This document shows, piece after piece, positions 1 to 8,999 of a DNA stretch of 64,000 nucleotides; positions within the stretch are counted from its first letter, which is position 1, and each line of letters begins with the position of its first letter. The translations under genes and the position numbers were made by a program. The notes beneath the pieces are model-generated. The model had not been told where the DNA came from, ran no database searches, and saw nothing but the letters and a program-made list of their open reading frames with translations. Source of the DNA: Carnobacterium_A sp047553015 (GTDB lineage: Bacteria; Bacillota; Bacilli; Lactobacillales; Carnobacteriaceae). The stretch is from NCBI RefSeq assembly GCF_047553015.1, contig NZ_CP180212.1:868001-932000 (forward strand), read 5' to 3'.

Positions 1-1
1 T

Positions 2-1189
2 TCTCCTCAGTTAAAAGAATTACAATTGGGAGAGGAATATTATTACAATTTACACCAAAGAGAAATTGGAAAAGATCTTCTATTAAATGGCAATAGCCTC
101 TTCATACTAAATGGTTGGTTAGAAGAAGAACAATTTTCTGATTTAAGTCGGCTTTTAGACGGGCATCTTGGAAAAGAAAATTATGCTATTATCTCAGAAG
201 AGATTAAGATGAAAGAATTCGATAGCGTCCCTGTTGTTTTAAAAAACAATAAGTTCGTAGAGCCATTCGAAAGTATTACTGAAATGTATAGTTTACCTAA
301 ATACGATGACATTGATCCAACGCCATTCATGATGCCTTTTTACTTAGTATTCTTTGGAATGATGAGTGCAGATGTAGGATACGGGTTGATTCTGATGATT
401 GGGACACTTGCTGCTCAAAAATTATTTAATCTTGATCGTGGAATGGCTAAATTCATTCGCTTTTTCAATCTATTATCGTATTCTGTAATCGCTTGGGGAT
501 TGATTTATGGTAGCTTTATGGGTTACGAATTACCAATTCAATTATTATCTACGACATCTGATGTTATAACGATCTTGATTGTTTCTGTAATTTTTGGTTT
601 TATTCAGTTAATCTACGGATTGCTGATTAATAGTGGAGTGAAATGGAGAAAACAGCAACGTGCGTCTAGTTATGTCGATGGTATGGCATGGGTCGGAATT
701 CTTCTAGGCATAGGTTTACTAGTGTTAGGAATGATGGTATTTGATAGCCCAATTCTTAACTTAATTGCTTACATTCTAATTGGCGTAAACGTTGTTGGAA
801 TTGTTTTTGTAACGATGTTGTCATCTGAAAGTAAAGGTTTGGGAGCTGCACTTGGCTTGTATAATATTTATGGAATAACCGGTTACGTCGGCGATTTAGT
901 TAGTTATACAAGACTGATGGCTTTAGGTATTTCAGGTGGAAGTATCGCAGCAGCATTTAATATGATTGTTGATTTCCTTCCACCAGTGGCTAAGTTCACT
1001 GTTGGGATTCTATTGTTTATTGCTCTACACTCTTTAAATATCTTCTTAACTTATCTGAGTGCGTATGTGCATACAGCAAGATTACAATATGTTGAATTTT
1101 TCGGTAAATTTTATGAAGGTGGCGGACATGCACTTAATCCGTTAAAAACGTTTGAAAAACATATTTATTTAAAAAAAGACAGTAAATAA
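2..1189 (+). CDS. ntpI: V-type Na+-ATPase subunit I (a subunit), 5' end cut by window
   Basis: C-terminal 395 residues of the membrane stator subunit that, with the K ring, forms the ion path of the V-type ATPase. The reading frame is open from the first bases, so the start lies outside the window (family members are about 650-660 residues). The first third of what is visible is soluble. From about residue 105 there are several long hydrophobic segments, including the conserved region YVGDLVSYTRLMALGISG with the arginine expected to face the rotor carboxylates, and the ending of the family (EFFGKFYEGGGHAL). It lies 46 bp upstream of the K subunit gene in the same operon order as Enterococcus hirae ntp. 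Identification is sure; the N-terminal part cannot be judged. Confidence 0.95.
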   Translation, partial: SPQLKELQLGEEYYYNLHQREIGKDLLLNGNSLFILNGWLEEEQFSDLSRLLDGHLGKENYAIISEEIKMKEFDSVPVVLKNNKFVEPFESITEMYSLPKYDDIDPTPFMMPFYLVFFGMMSADVGYGLILMIGTLAAQKLFNLDRGMAKFIRFFNLLSYSVIAWGLIYGSFMGYELPIQLLSTTSDVITILIVSVIFGFIQLIYGLLINSGVKWRKQQRASSYVDGMAWVGILLGIGLLVLGMMVFDSPILNLIAYILIGVNVVGIVFVTMLSSESKGLGAALGLYNIYGITGYVGDLVSYTRLMALGISGGSIAAAFNMIVDFLPPVAKFTVGILLFIALHSLNIFLTYLSAYVHTARLQYVEFFGKFYEGGGHALNPLKTFEKHIYLKKDSK

Positions 1190-1235
1190 GTACTAACTTT
1201 AAAAAAACAAAACACAATAATGGAGGAATTTTATA

Positions 1236-1715
1236 ATGGGAAACTTGCTAACATTTTTAACTGAAAACAACGGTGGTTTATTTTTTGCAGCAATGGGAAT
1301 TGGATTCGCAACAATCTTTTCAGGAATCGGTTCAGCTAAGGGTGTAGGTATGACTGGTGAAGCAGCAGCGGCACTAACAACGGAACAACCAGAAAAATTC
1401 GGACAAGCTTTGATTCTACAATTATTACCAGGTACACAAGGACTATACGGATTTGTTATTGCCTTCTTAATTTATTTGAATACAGGCGTTGATACAACAC
1501 TTGCTCAAGGATTATACTTGTTAATGGCTGCAATGCCTATTGCATTTACTGGCTTATTTTCAGGTATTGCTCAGGGGCGCGTTGCTTCAGCAGGTATCCA
1601 AATTTTAGCTAAGAAACCAGAACATGCAACTAAAGGTATCATTTTCTCAGCGATGGTTGAAACGTACGCAATCCTAGGTTTCGTAATTTCATTCTTATTA
1701 GTATTAAACGTATAG
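1236..1715 (+). CDS. ntpK: V-type Na+-ATPase proteolipid subunit K (rotor ring)
   Basis: 159-residue, four-helix duplicated proteolipid that forms the membrane rotor ring. A good Shine-Dalgarno (TGGAGGA) precedes the ATG. The ion-binding carboxylate is E142 in FSAMVETYAILG. The residues known to bind Na+ in E. hirae NtpK (L61, T64, Q65, Q110, E139, with Y68 nearby) all recur here shifted by three (L64, T67, Q68, Q113, E142, Y71). This argues for Na+ rather than H+ as coupling ion. Only the second hairpin carries the carboxylate, as in other duplicated K subunits. Confidence 0.96.
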   Translation: MGNLLTFLTENNGGLFFAAMGIGFATIFSGIGSAKGVGMTGEAAAALTTEQPEKFGQALILQLLPGTQGLYGFVIAFLIYLNTGVDTTLAQGLYLLMAAMPIAFTGLFSGIAQGRVASAGIQILAKKPEHATKGIIFSAMVETYAILGFVISFLLVLNV

Positions 1716-1770
1716 AAAAATTAAGTTACTTTCTATACAAAAAAGAAATTGATAAGAGTGGAGGGAAATC

Positions 1771-2352
1771 ATGTCAGACTTAAAACTCATTACTGATCGT
1801 ATGATTGAAAAAAAGAAAGCTGAAATACAAGAGACAATAAACCAGACTAGACTAGAAACTAAAGAAACAATTGCGCTAGCTACAGTAAAACTGGAAGAAG
1901 AAAAAGTAAAACAACTACACTTGATTGATAAACGTTTAGTAGAAGATTTTGAAAAAAATCAAACTAGTTTAGAAAATCAAAAAAGAAACGAGATATTGAC
2001 TGAAAAGCAACATTTCTTGTACAACGTTTTTGAAGAAGCCCAAACAACTATGGAGCAATGGGATGAATCAACATTCCAACAATTTTTACTTTCTGTTTTA
2101 GAGCAATTTAAAACAATGGAAACCATTGAATTAGTTCTAGGTGAAAAATCTAGTCAGAACGTATCTGAAACTTGGATTAAAAACGCTGGTCAAAATGGTC
2201 TGCCTGTATCGTTATCTACTGAAACGATTAGCAGAAAAGCTGGGTTTATTGTTAAGGATAAAACAGGTATCCAGTATAATTTTTTATTTGATTCATTGAT
2301 TACTGAAACCAGAAGTCAGATAATACCATCTGTTTCTAAAAAATTGTTTTAA
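1771..2352 (+). CDS. ntpE: V-type ATPase subunit E (peripheral stalk)
   Basis: 193 residues. The first ~85 are strongly charged and helix-forming (rich in E, K and Q), as expected for the long coiled coil that pairs with the other stalk subunit. The C-terminal half is a mixed alpha/beta head that caps the catalytic AB complex. Start ATG is preceded by GGAGGG. The place between K and C matches the E. hirae order. Sequence in this subunit is poorly conserved, so the call rests on size, charge pattern and position. Confidence 0.88.
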   Translation: MSDLKLITDRMIEKKKAEIQETINQTRLETKETIALATVKLEEEKVKQLHLIDKRLVEDFEKNQTSLENQKRNEILTEKQHFLYNVFEEAQTTMEQWDESTFQQFLLSVLEQFKTMETIELVLGEKSSQNVSETWIKNAGQNGLPVSLSTETISRKAGFIVKDKTGIQYNFLFDSLITETRSQIIPSVSKKLF

Positions 2353-2369
2353 AAAAAGGGGGAGAATAA

Positions 2370-3374
2370 ATGGAACCAACAGCTTTTGCTGGGACTAATG
2401 CACGTATTCGTGTTTTCGAAAGTAACCTCCTTAAAAATGAACAATTTGAACGGATGCTACAGTCGCCTGATTTTGAGGAAGCACTAAGCGTGTTAAAAGA
2501 TACACCCTATCGCAATGATGTCGAAGAGTTAAAAAGAACGAAAAATTACGATACACTGCTTGTGAACGAACTAAAAAGGATGTACGACGAACTGTTTACG
2601 ATTAGTCCTGAACCAGCTTTAATAGAGTTGTTTTCATTACGCTATTCTTATCACAACTTGAAAGTCATGTTAAAAGAGAATTTAACACAAAATGATTTTT
2701 CTAGCATGCTTATACCGATTGGGAAAGAATCCATGTCATCTTTGAAACAAGCTGTAGAAACAGGTAAATCAGATGAATTAGGCCAAGAGTATCTAACTAG
2801 TATTCAAGAAGTTAAAACAGATTATGAAGAGTATCATAATGTTCAATCTATTGACATTATTTTAGACCGACGTTATTTTACTCATTTGAAAGAGTTAGCA
2901 AAAAGTACTAGAGATCCTAAAGTAGTTGATTTAATTACAATGCTAATTGACTTAAATAATTTATCTACATTGTCTAGAGCAATTAAACAAAAACGTTCTC
3001 AAAACTTTTTAACAACGATATTATCTAGTTCAGGAAGTATTTCAAAAAAAGAGTTGATTCAACTTGGAACTGAGAATTTAGTTGATGCAGGTAAGAAGCT
3101 TGCTGATGGGAAGTACAGTAATATTATTTTGAACTCGATTAACCCAGAAACGCAAGAATTATCACCTGTAAAACTTGATTTACAAACAGATAATGCCTAT
3201 ATGGAAAAGATGAAAGATGCTAAACTAGAAGTTTTCGGACCAATGCCGATGCTGGCTTACATCTATGCTAAAGAAAACGAAGTTAAAAACTTACGCTTAA
3301 TTTTAGTAGGAAAAGAAAATAATCTTCCAATAAAAGAAATAAGAGAAAGGATGCGAATCATTTATGGCTTATAA
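2370..3374 (+). CDS. ntpC: V-type ATPase subunit C (d-type, central stalk to rotor ring)
   Basis: 334 residues, mostly helical and without membrane segments. It is the funnel-shaped subunit (also called d) that joins the DF central shaft to the K ring. The ending LRLILVGKENNLPIKEIRERMRIIYG is typical of the family (V-ATPase subunit C/AC39), and length is usual. The Shine-Dalgarno AGGGGGAGA sits just after the ntpE stop. The 3' end overlaps the next gene by 11 bp, so translation is probably coupled. Confidence 0.92.
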   Translation: MEPTAFAGTNARIRVFESNLLKNEQFERMLQSPDFEEALSVLKDTPYRNDVEELKRTKNYDTLLVNELKRMYDELFTISPEPALIELFSLRYSYHNLKVMLKENLTQNDFSSMLIPIGKESMSSLKQAVETGKSDELGQEYLTSIQEVKTDYEEYHNVQSIDIILDRRYFTHLKELAKSTRDPKVVDLITMLIDLNNLSTLSRAIKQKRSQNFLTTILSSSGSISKKELIQLGTENLVDAGKKLADGKYSNIILNSINPETQELSPVKLDLQTDNAYMEKMKDAKLEVFGPMPMLAYIYAKENEVKNLRLILVGKENNLPIKEIRERMRIIYGL

Positions 3375-3675
3375 AATAGGAGTAGTTGGCGATAAAGATT
3401 CCATTCTCCCTTTTAAAATTTTAGGGTTTAATATTTTTTATGCATCAGAAGCTAAAGAAGCTAGACGTATTGTAGACCAATTAGCCAAAGAAAACTATGG
3501 GATTATTTATTTAACAGAACCATTAGGAAAATTAATACCTGAAACAATCGAACGCTACGATCAAGTAGCTCAACCTGCTGTTATTCTAATTCCAAATCAT
3601 TTAGGATCTTTAGATATAGGGAAAAAAAGAATTCAGCAAAATGTTGAAAAAGCAGTCGGACAAAACATTTTATAG
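3364..3675 (+). CDS. ntpG: V-type ATPase subunit F (NtpG in E. hirae naming)
   Basis: 103 residues, the same small size as the E. hirae subunit. It is the Rossmann-like central-stalk partner of subunit D and stimulates ATPase activity. The N-terminus YKIGVVGDKDSILPFKILGF is characteristic of the F family. The ATG lies inside the end of the C-subunit gene, and the stop is 12 bp upstream of the A-subunit start. Symbols differ between systems: this is F in archaeal naming and NtpG in E. hirae. Confidence 0.9.
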   Translation: MAYKIGVVGDKDSILPFKILGFNIFYASEAKEARRIVDQLAKENYGIIYLTEPLGKLIPETIERYDQVAQPAVILIPNHLGSLDIGKKRIQQNVEKAVGQNIL

Positions 3676-3687
3676 GAGGTTACCAGT

Positions 3688-5472
3688 TTGAACAAAGGAA
3701 GAATTGTGAGTGTCTCTGGACCATTAGTTACGGCAGATGGAATGGAAGAGGCAAATATTCAAGATATTTGTAAAGTTGGTAAGCTTGGGTTAATTGGTGA
3801 GGTTATTGAAATGCGTAATGACGTAGCCTCCATTCAAGTTTACGAAGAAACATCGATGATTGGACCTGGAGAACCAGTAGAAACTACCGGAGAAGCCTTA
3901 TCGGTAGAATTAGCTCCTGGAATGATTTCACAAATGTTTGATGGAATCCAACGTCCGTTAGACAAGTTTATGGAAAAAACAGATAGCAATTATTTAGTCC
4001 GTGGTGTTTCAATAAAAGCATTGAGTCGTACGGATAAATGGGATTTCACAGCAACCGTAGAAGTTGGAACTAAAGTAATTGCTGGTGATATCGTCGGAAC
4101 TGTCCCAGAGACTAAAGTTATTCTACACAAAGTAATGGTGCCTTATGGTGTTGAAGGAACGATAACAAGTATTGAAAGTGGAAGTTTTGATATTACTGAT
4201 ACAATCTATACATTAGATACTGAAGATGGATCGAAAGAATTTACAATGTTGCAGAAATGGCCAGTAAGACAGGGCCGGCCAACAGCAAAAAAATTAAACC
4301 CAGATGCTCCAATGATTACTGGTCAACGTGTTATTGATACGTTATTCCCAGTAGCAAAAGGAGGAGCAGCAGCAGTACCTGGACCTTTTGGTGCTGGAAA
4401 AACTGTTGTCCAACACCAAATAGCTAAATGGGCAGATGTCGATTTAGTAGTTTATGTTGGATGTGGTGAGCGTGGTAATGAAATGACGGACGTAATCAAT
4501 GAGTTTCCAGAATTGATTGATCCTAGTACTGGTGAATCGATTATGGAGCGTACGATTTTAATCGCTAATACTTCAAATATGCCGGTTGCAGCTCGTGAAG
4601 CCTCAATTTATACAGGTATAACGATTGCAGAATACTTTAGAGATATGGGGTACAGCGTGGCTATCATGGCTGACTCAACATCTCGTTGGGCAGAGGCCCT
4701 TCGTGAGATGTCAGGTCGTTTGGAAGAAATGCCAGGAGATGAAGGATACCCTGCCTATCTTGGCAGTCGTATTGCAGAATTTTACGAGCGTGCTGGTAAA
4801 ATTATCGCATTAGGTACTGAAGGTCGTGAAGGAAGTATTACTGCCATTGGTGCAGTTTCGCCTCCGGGTGGAGATACATCAGAACCAGTAACGCAAAATA
4901 CATTACGGGTAGCTAAAGTGTTTTGGAGTTTAGATAACTTATTAGCTCAAAAACGTCACTTCCCATCCATTAACTGGTTATCTTCTTATTCACTTTACTC
5001 AGCTGAATTGGGAACATTTATTGGAAACAAGTTAGAAAAAAACTGGACTGTTATGGTAAGAAGAACGATGACGCTATTACAAGACGAATCAGAATTACAA
5101 GAAATTGTTCGTTTAGTCGGCGTTGAATCTCTATCAGAAACGGATAGATTAAAACTTGAAGTATCTAAAATGATTCGTGAAGATTTCTTGCAGCAAAATG
5201 CTTTTGATGATGTTGATAGCTATACGTCAATCGAAAAACAGTATGGAATGCTCTCTACCATTCTTGATTTCCAAGATGAAGCATTAGCTGGCATGAAATT
5301 AGGTTCTTATTTCAATGAGATTATTGAAGGAACTGTGGCTGTTCGAGAAAGAATTGCACGTAGTAAATACATTCCAGAAGAAAGAATCAGTGAATTCAAT
5401 CAATTAAAAGAAGACATTAAAAATACTATCCATCAAATCGTTGAAGAAGGGGGAATGGACTCAGATGCTTAA
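3688..5472 (+). CDS. ntpA: V-type ATPase catalytic subunit A
   Basis: 594 residues, the ATP-hydrolysing subunit of the A3B3 hexamer. The Walker A motif GPFGAGKT lies at 232-239, and the general base Glu with its following Arg (GERGNEM) at E261-R262, the same numbers as in E. hirae. The bulge domain insert lies at about 110-185. The start is TTG at 3688 with a strong TAGGAGGT 8 bases upstream, and the protein begins NKGRIVSVSGPLV as family members do. The 3' end overlaps the B subunit by 8 bp, consistent with coupled synthesis of equal amounts. Confidence 0.97.
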   Translation: MNKGRIVSVSGPLVTADGMEEANIQDICKVGKLGLIGEVIEMRNDVASIQVYEETSMIGPGEPVETTGEALSVELAPGMISQMFDGIQRPLDKFMEKTDSNYLVRGVSIKALSRTDKWDFTATVEVGTKVIAGDIVGTVPETKVILHKVMVPYGVEGTITSIESGSFDITDTIYTLDTEDGSKEFTMLQKWPVRQGRPTAKKLNPDAPMITGQRVIDTLFPVAKGGAAAVPGPFGAGKTVVQHQIAKWADVDLVVYVGCGERGNEMTDVINEFPELIDPSTGESIMERTILIANTSNMPVAAREASIYTGITIAEYFRDMGYSVAIMADSTSRWAEALREMSGRLEEMPGDEGYPAYLGSRIAEFYERAGKIIALGTEGREGSITAIGAVSPPGGDTSEPVTQNTLRVAKVFWSLDNLLAQKRHFPSINWLSSYSLYSAELGTFIGNKLEKNWTVMVRRTMTLLQDESELQEIVRLVGVESLSETDRLKLEVSKMIREDFLQQNAFDDVDSYTSIEKQYGMLSTILDFQDEALAGMKLGSYFNEIIEGTVAVRERIARSKYIPEERISEFNQLKEDIKNTIHQIVEEGGMDSDA

Positions 5473-6841
5473 AGAATACAAAACAGTAACAGAAGTTGTG
5501 GGCCCCTTAATGGCAGTTGAAGGTGTAGAAGGCGTTAAATTCGATGAGCTAGTTGACATACAAATGCAAACTGGTGAAAGAAGACGTGGCCAAGTTTTAG
5601 AAATCAACGGCGACAAAGCTATGGTCCAGATTTTTGAAGGTTCAAGTGGAATAAATTTAGAAGATACAAAAGTACGTTTCTTAGGCAGACCACTTTCATT
5701 AGATGTTTCTGAAGATATGGTTGGTCGAGTATTCGATGGAATGGGAAGAATTAATGATAATGGTCCCGAATTAATTCCAGAAAAAACAATGGATGTAAAT
5801 GGTGAACCGATTAATCCAATGGCGCGTGATTATCCTGATGAATTTATTCAAACAGGTATTTCGTCCATTGATCACCTGAATACACTGGTAAGGGGACAGA
5901 AATTACCTGTATTTTCAGGCTCAGGACTGCCACATAAAGAATTAGCAGCTCAGATTGCTAGACAAGCAGCTGTATTAAATTCGGATGAAGATTTTGCAAT
6001 TGTTTTTGCAGCGATTGGAATTACTTTTGAAGAAGCAGAATTCTTCATGGAGGATTTCCGCAAAACAGGCGCTATCGACCATTCAGTAATGTTTATTAAT
6101 TTAGCTGATGATCCAGCTATCGAACGAATTGCAACGCCAAAAATGGCTTTAACAACAGCTGAATATTTAGCTTATGAAAAAGACATGCATGTTCTTGTTA
6201 TTATGACGGATATGACCAACTATTGCGAAGCCTTACGTGAAATTTCAGCAGCAAGACGTGAGGTACCAGGAAGACGTGGTTACCCAGGTTACTTGTATAC
6301 AAACTTAGCAACATTGTTTGAACGTGCTGGTCGTTTAGTAGGTGGAAAAGGTTCCGTTACTCAAATACCAATATTAACGATGCCGGAAGATGACATTACT
6401 CATCCAATTCCAGATTTAACAGGTTATATTACTGAAGGACAACTTATTTTATCTCGTGATTTATTCAATAGTGGAATCCAACCTCCAATTGATGTACTGC
6501 CCTCTTTATCGCGTTTGAAAGATAAGGGTACAGGAGAAGGAAAAACAAGGAAAGATCATGCTGCAACAATGAACCAAATGTTTGCTGCTTATGCTGAAGG
6601 TAAACAGGCGAAAGAGTTGGCAGTTGTTTTAGGTGAATCTGCTCTTTCAGAAACAGATAAATTGTTTGCTGAATTTGGTGAACGTTTTGAAAAGGAATAC
6701 GTAAACCAAGGTAATTACACAAATCGCTCGATTGAAGAATCGCTCGATTTAGCGTGGGAACTATTAGCTATTCTTCCAAGAACAGAACTAAAACGAATCA
6801 AAGATGAAATGTTAGACGAATACCTACCGAAAGGGGAATGA
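5465..6841 (+). CDS. ntpB: V-type ATPase non-catalytic subunit B
   Basis: 458 residues, identical in length to E. hirae NtpB. It lacks a Walker A glycine-rich loop (SGSGLPHKE in its place), as expected for the non-catalytic partner that supplies the arginine finger to subunit A. The frame is open upstream to 5441, but ATG 5465 (MLKEYKTVTEVVGPLMAVEG) is preferred. It matches the family N-terminus and has an AAGGGGGA about 10 bases upstream, inside the end of ntpA. Very highly conserved blocks (FAAIGITFEEAEFFMEDF, DMTNYCEALREISAARREVP) make the call certain. Confidence 0.96.
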   Translation: MLKEYKTVTEVVGPLMAVEGVEGVKFDELVDIQMQTGERRRGQVLEINGDKAMVQIFEGSSGINLEDTKVRFLGRPLSLDVSEDMVGRVFDGMGRINDNGPELIPEKTMDVNGEPINPMARDYPDEFIQTGISSIDHLNTLVRGQKLPVFSGSGLPHKELAAQIARQAAVLNSDEDFAIVFAAIGITFEEAEFFMEDFRKTGAIDHSVMFINLADDPAIERIATPKMALTTAEYLAYEKDMHVLVIMTDMTNYCEALREISAARREVPGRRGYPGYLYTNLATLFERAGRLVGGKGSVTQIPILTMPEDDITHPIPDLTGYITEGQLILSRDLFNSGIQPPIDVLPSLSRLKDKGTGEGKTRKDHAATMNQMFAAYAEGKQAKELAVVLGESALSETDKLFAEFGERFEKEYVNQGNYTNRSIEESLDLAWELLAILPRTELKRIKDEMLDEYLPKGE

Positions 6842-6847
6842 GTCTAA

Positions 6848-7474
6848 ATGGCAAAGTTAAACGTCAACCCTACAAGAATGGAATTAACCATTTTAAAACA
6901 ACGGTTAAGCACAGCAACTCGTGGTCATAAATTATTAAAAGATAAACAAGATGAATTAATGCGTCAGTTTATTACTTTAATCAGAAAAAATAATGTATTA
7001 CGTTCAATAGTTGAAGAAAAATTAACGAGTGCGATGCAATCATTTGTAATGGCTAAGGCCTTACTAAATGAAAATTTTATTGAAGAGTTAGTAGCTATAC
7101 CACCACGTTCGGTTGAATTAGAAATGTATCAAAAAAATATTATGAGTGTTTCAGTGCCGGTAATGAATTTTGGATACGATGAAAGTCAAGATACGAATGA
7201 ATTGAAGTATGGTTACTTAAATTCAAACAGTGAACTTGATACGTCAATTGAAGAGATGTCTGCAGTGATGGCGGAATTACTAGAACTTTCTGAAATAGAA
7301 AAAACATGTCAGTTAATGGCAGATGAGATTGAGAAAACTCGCCGTCGTGTAAATGCTTTAGAGTACATGACAATTCCTCAATTAGAAGAGACAATTTATT
7401 TCATCCAAATGAAGTTAGATGAAAATGAGAGAGCAAACATAACTCGCTTAATGAAAGTGAAAGATATGGGCTAA
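6848..7474 (+). CDS. ntpD: V-type ATPase subunit D (central rotor shaft)
   Basis: 208 residues. It consists of long N- and C-terminal helices with a short middle region, the coiled-coil axle that turns inside A3B3. The N-terminus NVNPTRMELTILKQRLSTATRGHKLLKDKQDEL is typical. It starts 6 bp after ntpB and is followed by a clear terminator, so it ends this operon here. The E. hirae operon continues into ntpH and the K+ transporter gene ntpJ; neither is present. Confidence 0.94.
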   Translation: MAKLNVNPTRMELTILKQRLSTATRGHKLLKDKQDELMRQFITLIRKNNVLRSIVEEKLTSAMQSFVMAKALLNENFIEELVAIPPRSVELEMYQKNIMSVSVPVMNFGYDESQDTNELKYGYLNSNSELDTSIEEMSAVMAELLELSEIEKTCQLMADEIEKTRRRVNALEYMTIPQLEETIYFIQMKLDENERANITRLMKVKDMG

Positions 7475-7495
7475 TCTCTAATGTAACTCCATTTT

Positions 7496-7546
7496 ATAAA
7501 AGAAGTAGTATGACACAATTAGTGTTTATGCTGCTTCTTTTATATT
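7496..7546 (+). terminator. Rho-independent terminator after ntpD
   Basis: Stem ATAAAAGAAGTAG (7496-7508) pairs with CTGCTTCTTTTAT (7531-7543) with one G-T pair, around a ~22-nt loop; T-rich bases follow. It ends the V-ATPase operon. Confidence 0.7.
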
Positions 7547-7563
7547 TACATTGAATCAACTCT

Positions 7564-7611
7564 TGTTAATGAAGGAATATAAAAAAATGTTAATGAAGGA
7601 ATATAAAAAAA
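7564..7611 (+). repeat. 24-bp perfect tandem duplication
   Basis: TGTTAATGAAGGAATAT followed by seven A occurs twice back to back (7564-7587 and 7588-7611) with no mismatch. It is non-coding and lies between the ntpD terminator and the promoter of the next gene. Confidence 0.9.
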
Positions 7612-7635
7612 GACATACACCCTTTCTGTTTTTTA

Positions 7636-7644
7636 TGGTACACT
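7636..7644 (+). promoter_or_regulatory. Extended -10 promoter for the PC4-like gene
   Basis: TGG-TACACT forms an extended -10 element 71 bp upstream of the start codon. No good -35 is visible. Confidence 0.4.
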
Positions 7645-7715
7645 AAAAAGACAAGCGCTTAGGACTAGTTAGTGAAAAAATACGTTAAATGTTTATATGT
7701 GAGGTGTAAAGAATA

Positions 7716-7937
7716 ATGTCTCAAAAATTTTCTTATGAAATAATGGAAGAAATCGCAGTTTTGTCAAAGAATAGTAAAGGCTGGCAAAAAGAAATTAATT
7801 TAGTGAGCTGGAATGGCAACCCACCTAAATTTGATATTCGTGATTGGGCACCAAACCATGAAAAAATGGGTAAAGGATTAACGTTAACGAATGAAGAGAT
7901 GGATACTCTGAAACTCTTCTTATCAACTTTTGAATAA
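7716..7937 (+). CDS. YdbC/PC4-family single-stranded-DNA-binding protein
   Basis: 73 residues. It matches the small bacterial homologues of eukaryotic PC4/p15 (Lactococcus YdbC): KEINLVSWNGNPPKFDIRDW followed by MGKGLTLTNEEMDTL. Proteins of this fold are dimers that bind ssDNA without sequence preference; the cellular role in bacteria is not settled. The ATG has GAGGTG about 12 bases upstream. It stands alone behind its own weak promoter and 39 bp before gmk, so it may be co-transcribed with gmk-rpoZ. Confidence 0.85.
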   Translation: MSQKFSYEIMEEIAVLSKNSKGWQKEINLVSWNGNPPKFDIRDWAPNHEKMGKGLTLTNEEMDTLKLFLSTFE

Positions 7938-7976
7938 AAGACTAACTTATTTTTTTAGAATGGAAAGGATTTTGAC

Positions 7977-8591
7977 ATGATAGATCGTGGACTTTTAATT
8001 GTTCTTTCAGGACCTTCAGGAGTAGGAAAAGGGACTGTAAGGAAAGCTATTTTTGAGCAAGAAGAAAATGACTTAGAATACTCTATTTCGATGACTACAC
8101 GAAAAAAACGTCTAGGAGAAATAGATGGAATGGATTACTTTTTTAGAACGAAAGAACAGTTTGAAGAGTTAATTAAAAAAGACGGTTTATTAGAATATGC
8201 AGAATACGTCGGGAATTATTATGGTACACCACTAGAGTATGTCAATCAGACGTTGGCAAGTGGAAAAGATGTGTTTTTAGAGATTGAAGTTCAAGGTGCT
8301 TTACAGGTGCGAGAAAAAATGCCTGAAGGGATCTTTATTTTCTTGACTCCACCGGGATTAAAAGAATTGAAATCACGTATAGTGGGTAGAGGAACAGATG
8401 AATTAAGCGTTATAGAAAGTCGCATGGAAAAAGCTATTGAAGAAATAAATTTGATGCAGCACTATGATTATGCTGTTGAAAATGATAAAGTAGAAAATGC
8501 TGTTGCAAAAATTAAAGATATCGTTGAATGTGAACATTTAAAAGTTTCACGTGTTATCCATCGGTATAAAAAAATGATTGAGGAGTTGTAA
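7977..8591 (+). CDS. gmk: Guanylate kinase
   Basis: 204 residues, usual length. It phosphorylates GMP to GDP with ATP in the cytoplasm. The P-loop GPSGVGKGT is at residues 12-20, the GMP-binding stretch SMTTRKKRLGEIDGMDYFF follows, and the lid and core elements (LEIEVQGALQVREK) are present. The ATG has AAAGGA about 10 bases upstream. The neighbour rpoZ begins 6 bp after the stop, the common Firmicute gmk-rpoZ pair. Confidence 0.97.
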   Translation: MIDRGLLIVLSGPSGVGKGTVRKAIFEQEENDLEYSISMTTRKKRLGEIDGMDYFFRTKEQFEELIKKDGLLEYAEYVGNYYGTPLEYVNQTLASGKDVFLEIEVQGALQVREKMPEGIFIFLTPPGLKELKSRIVGRGTDELSVIESRMEKAIEEINLMQHYDYAVENDKVENAVAKIKDIVECEHLKVSRVIHRYKKMIEEL

Positions 8592-8597
8592 AGTATT

Positions 8598-8813
8598 ATG
8601 ATGTTATTGCCATCTATTGATAGTTTATTAGAAAAAATTGATTCAAAATATTCGTTAGTTATTTTAGCAAGCAAGCGTGCACACGAATTGGAAGCAAAGG
8701 CTACGCCTATGTTAGATACTTACGAATCGCATAAAAATGTGGGTCGTGCACTAGAAGAAATTGACGCCGGAGATTTAGTTATTGATCCTACTACAGTTGG
8801 GCCTCAAGAGTAA
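8598..8813 (+). CDS. rpoZ: RNA polymerase omega subunit
   Basis: 71 residues. It contains the conserved core SKYSLVILASKRAHELE and a short acidic tail. It helps assemble and stabilise RNA polymerase around the beta' subunit. Two adjacent ATG codons (8598, 8601) are possible starts; the GAGGAG at the end of gmk serves either. It is followed by a hairpin terminator. Confidence 0.95.
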   Translation: MMLLPSIDSLLEKIDSKYSLVILASKRAHELEAKATPMLDTYESHKNVGRALEEIDAGDLVIDPTTVGPQE

Positions 8814-8848
8814 TTACTTTTATTTAATCGCTAATAATTTTTACATGT

Positions 8849-8893
8849 GCTCCAAAATAGGTATTTACCTGTTTTTGGAGTATTTTTATTTTA
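8849..8893 (+). terminator. Terminator after rpoZ
   Basis: CTCCAAAA (8850-8857) pairs with TTTTGGAG (8873-8880) with an inner AGGT/ACCT stem; a T-rich tail follows. Confidence 0.7.
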
Positions 8894-8999
8894 GTGACTC
8901 AAAGAATTACTGGGTTCACAAGACAAATACCTTATTTTTTAGTAAACTGTTATCAGGTATCATTCCTACTCTGTTGTATTTTGAAGGAGGTTAGTCAAA

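Noticed and set aside
4625..4813. 62-residue frame inside ntpA
   Set aside because: Out-of-frame shadow of a highly conserved gene.
8782..8994. 70-residue frame between rpoZ and coaBC
   Set aside because: It overlaps the rpoZ end and the terminator, and there is no ribosome-binding site.
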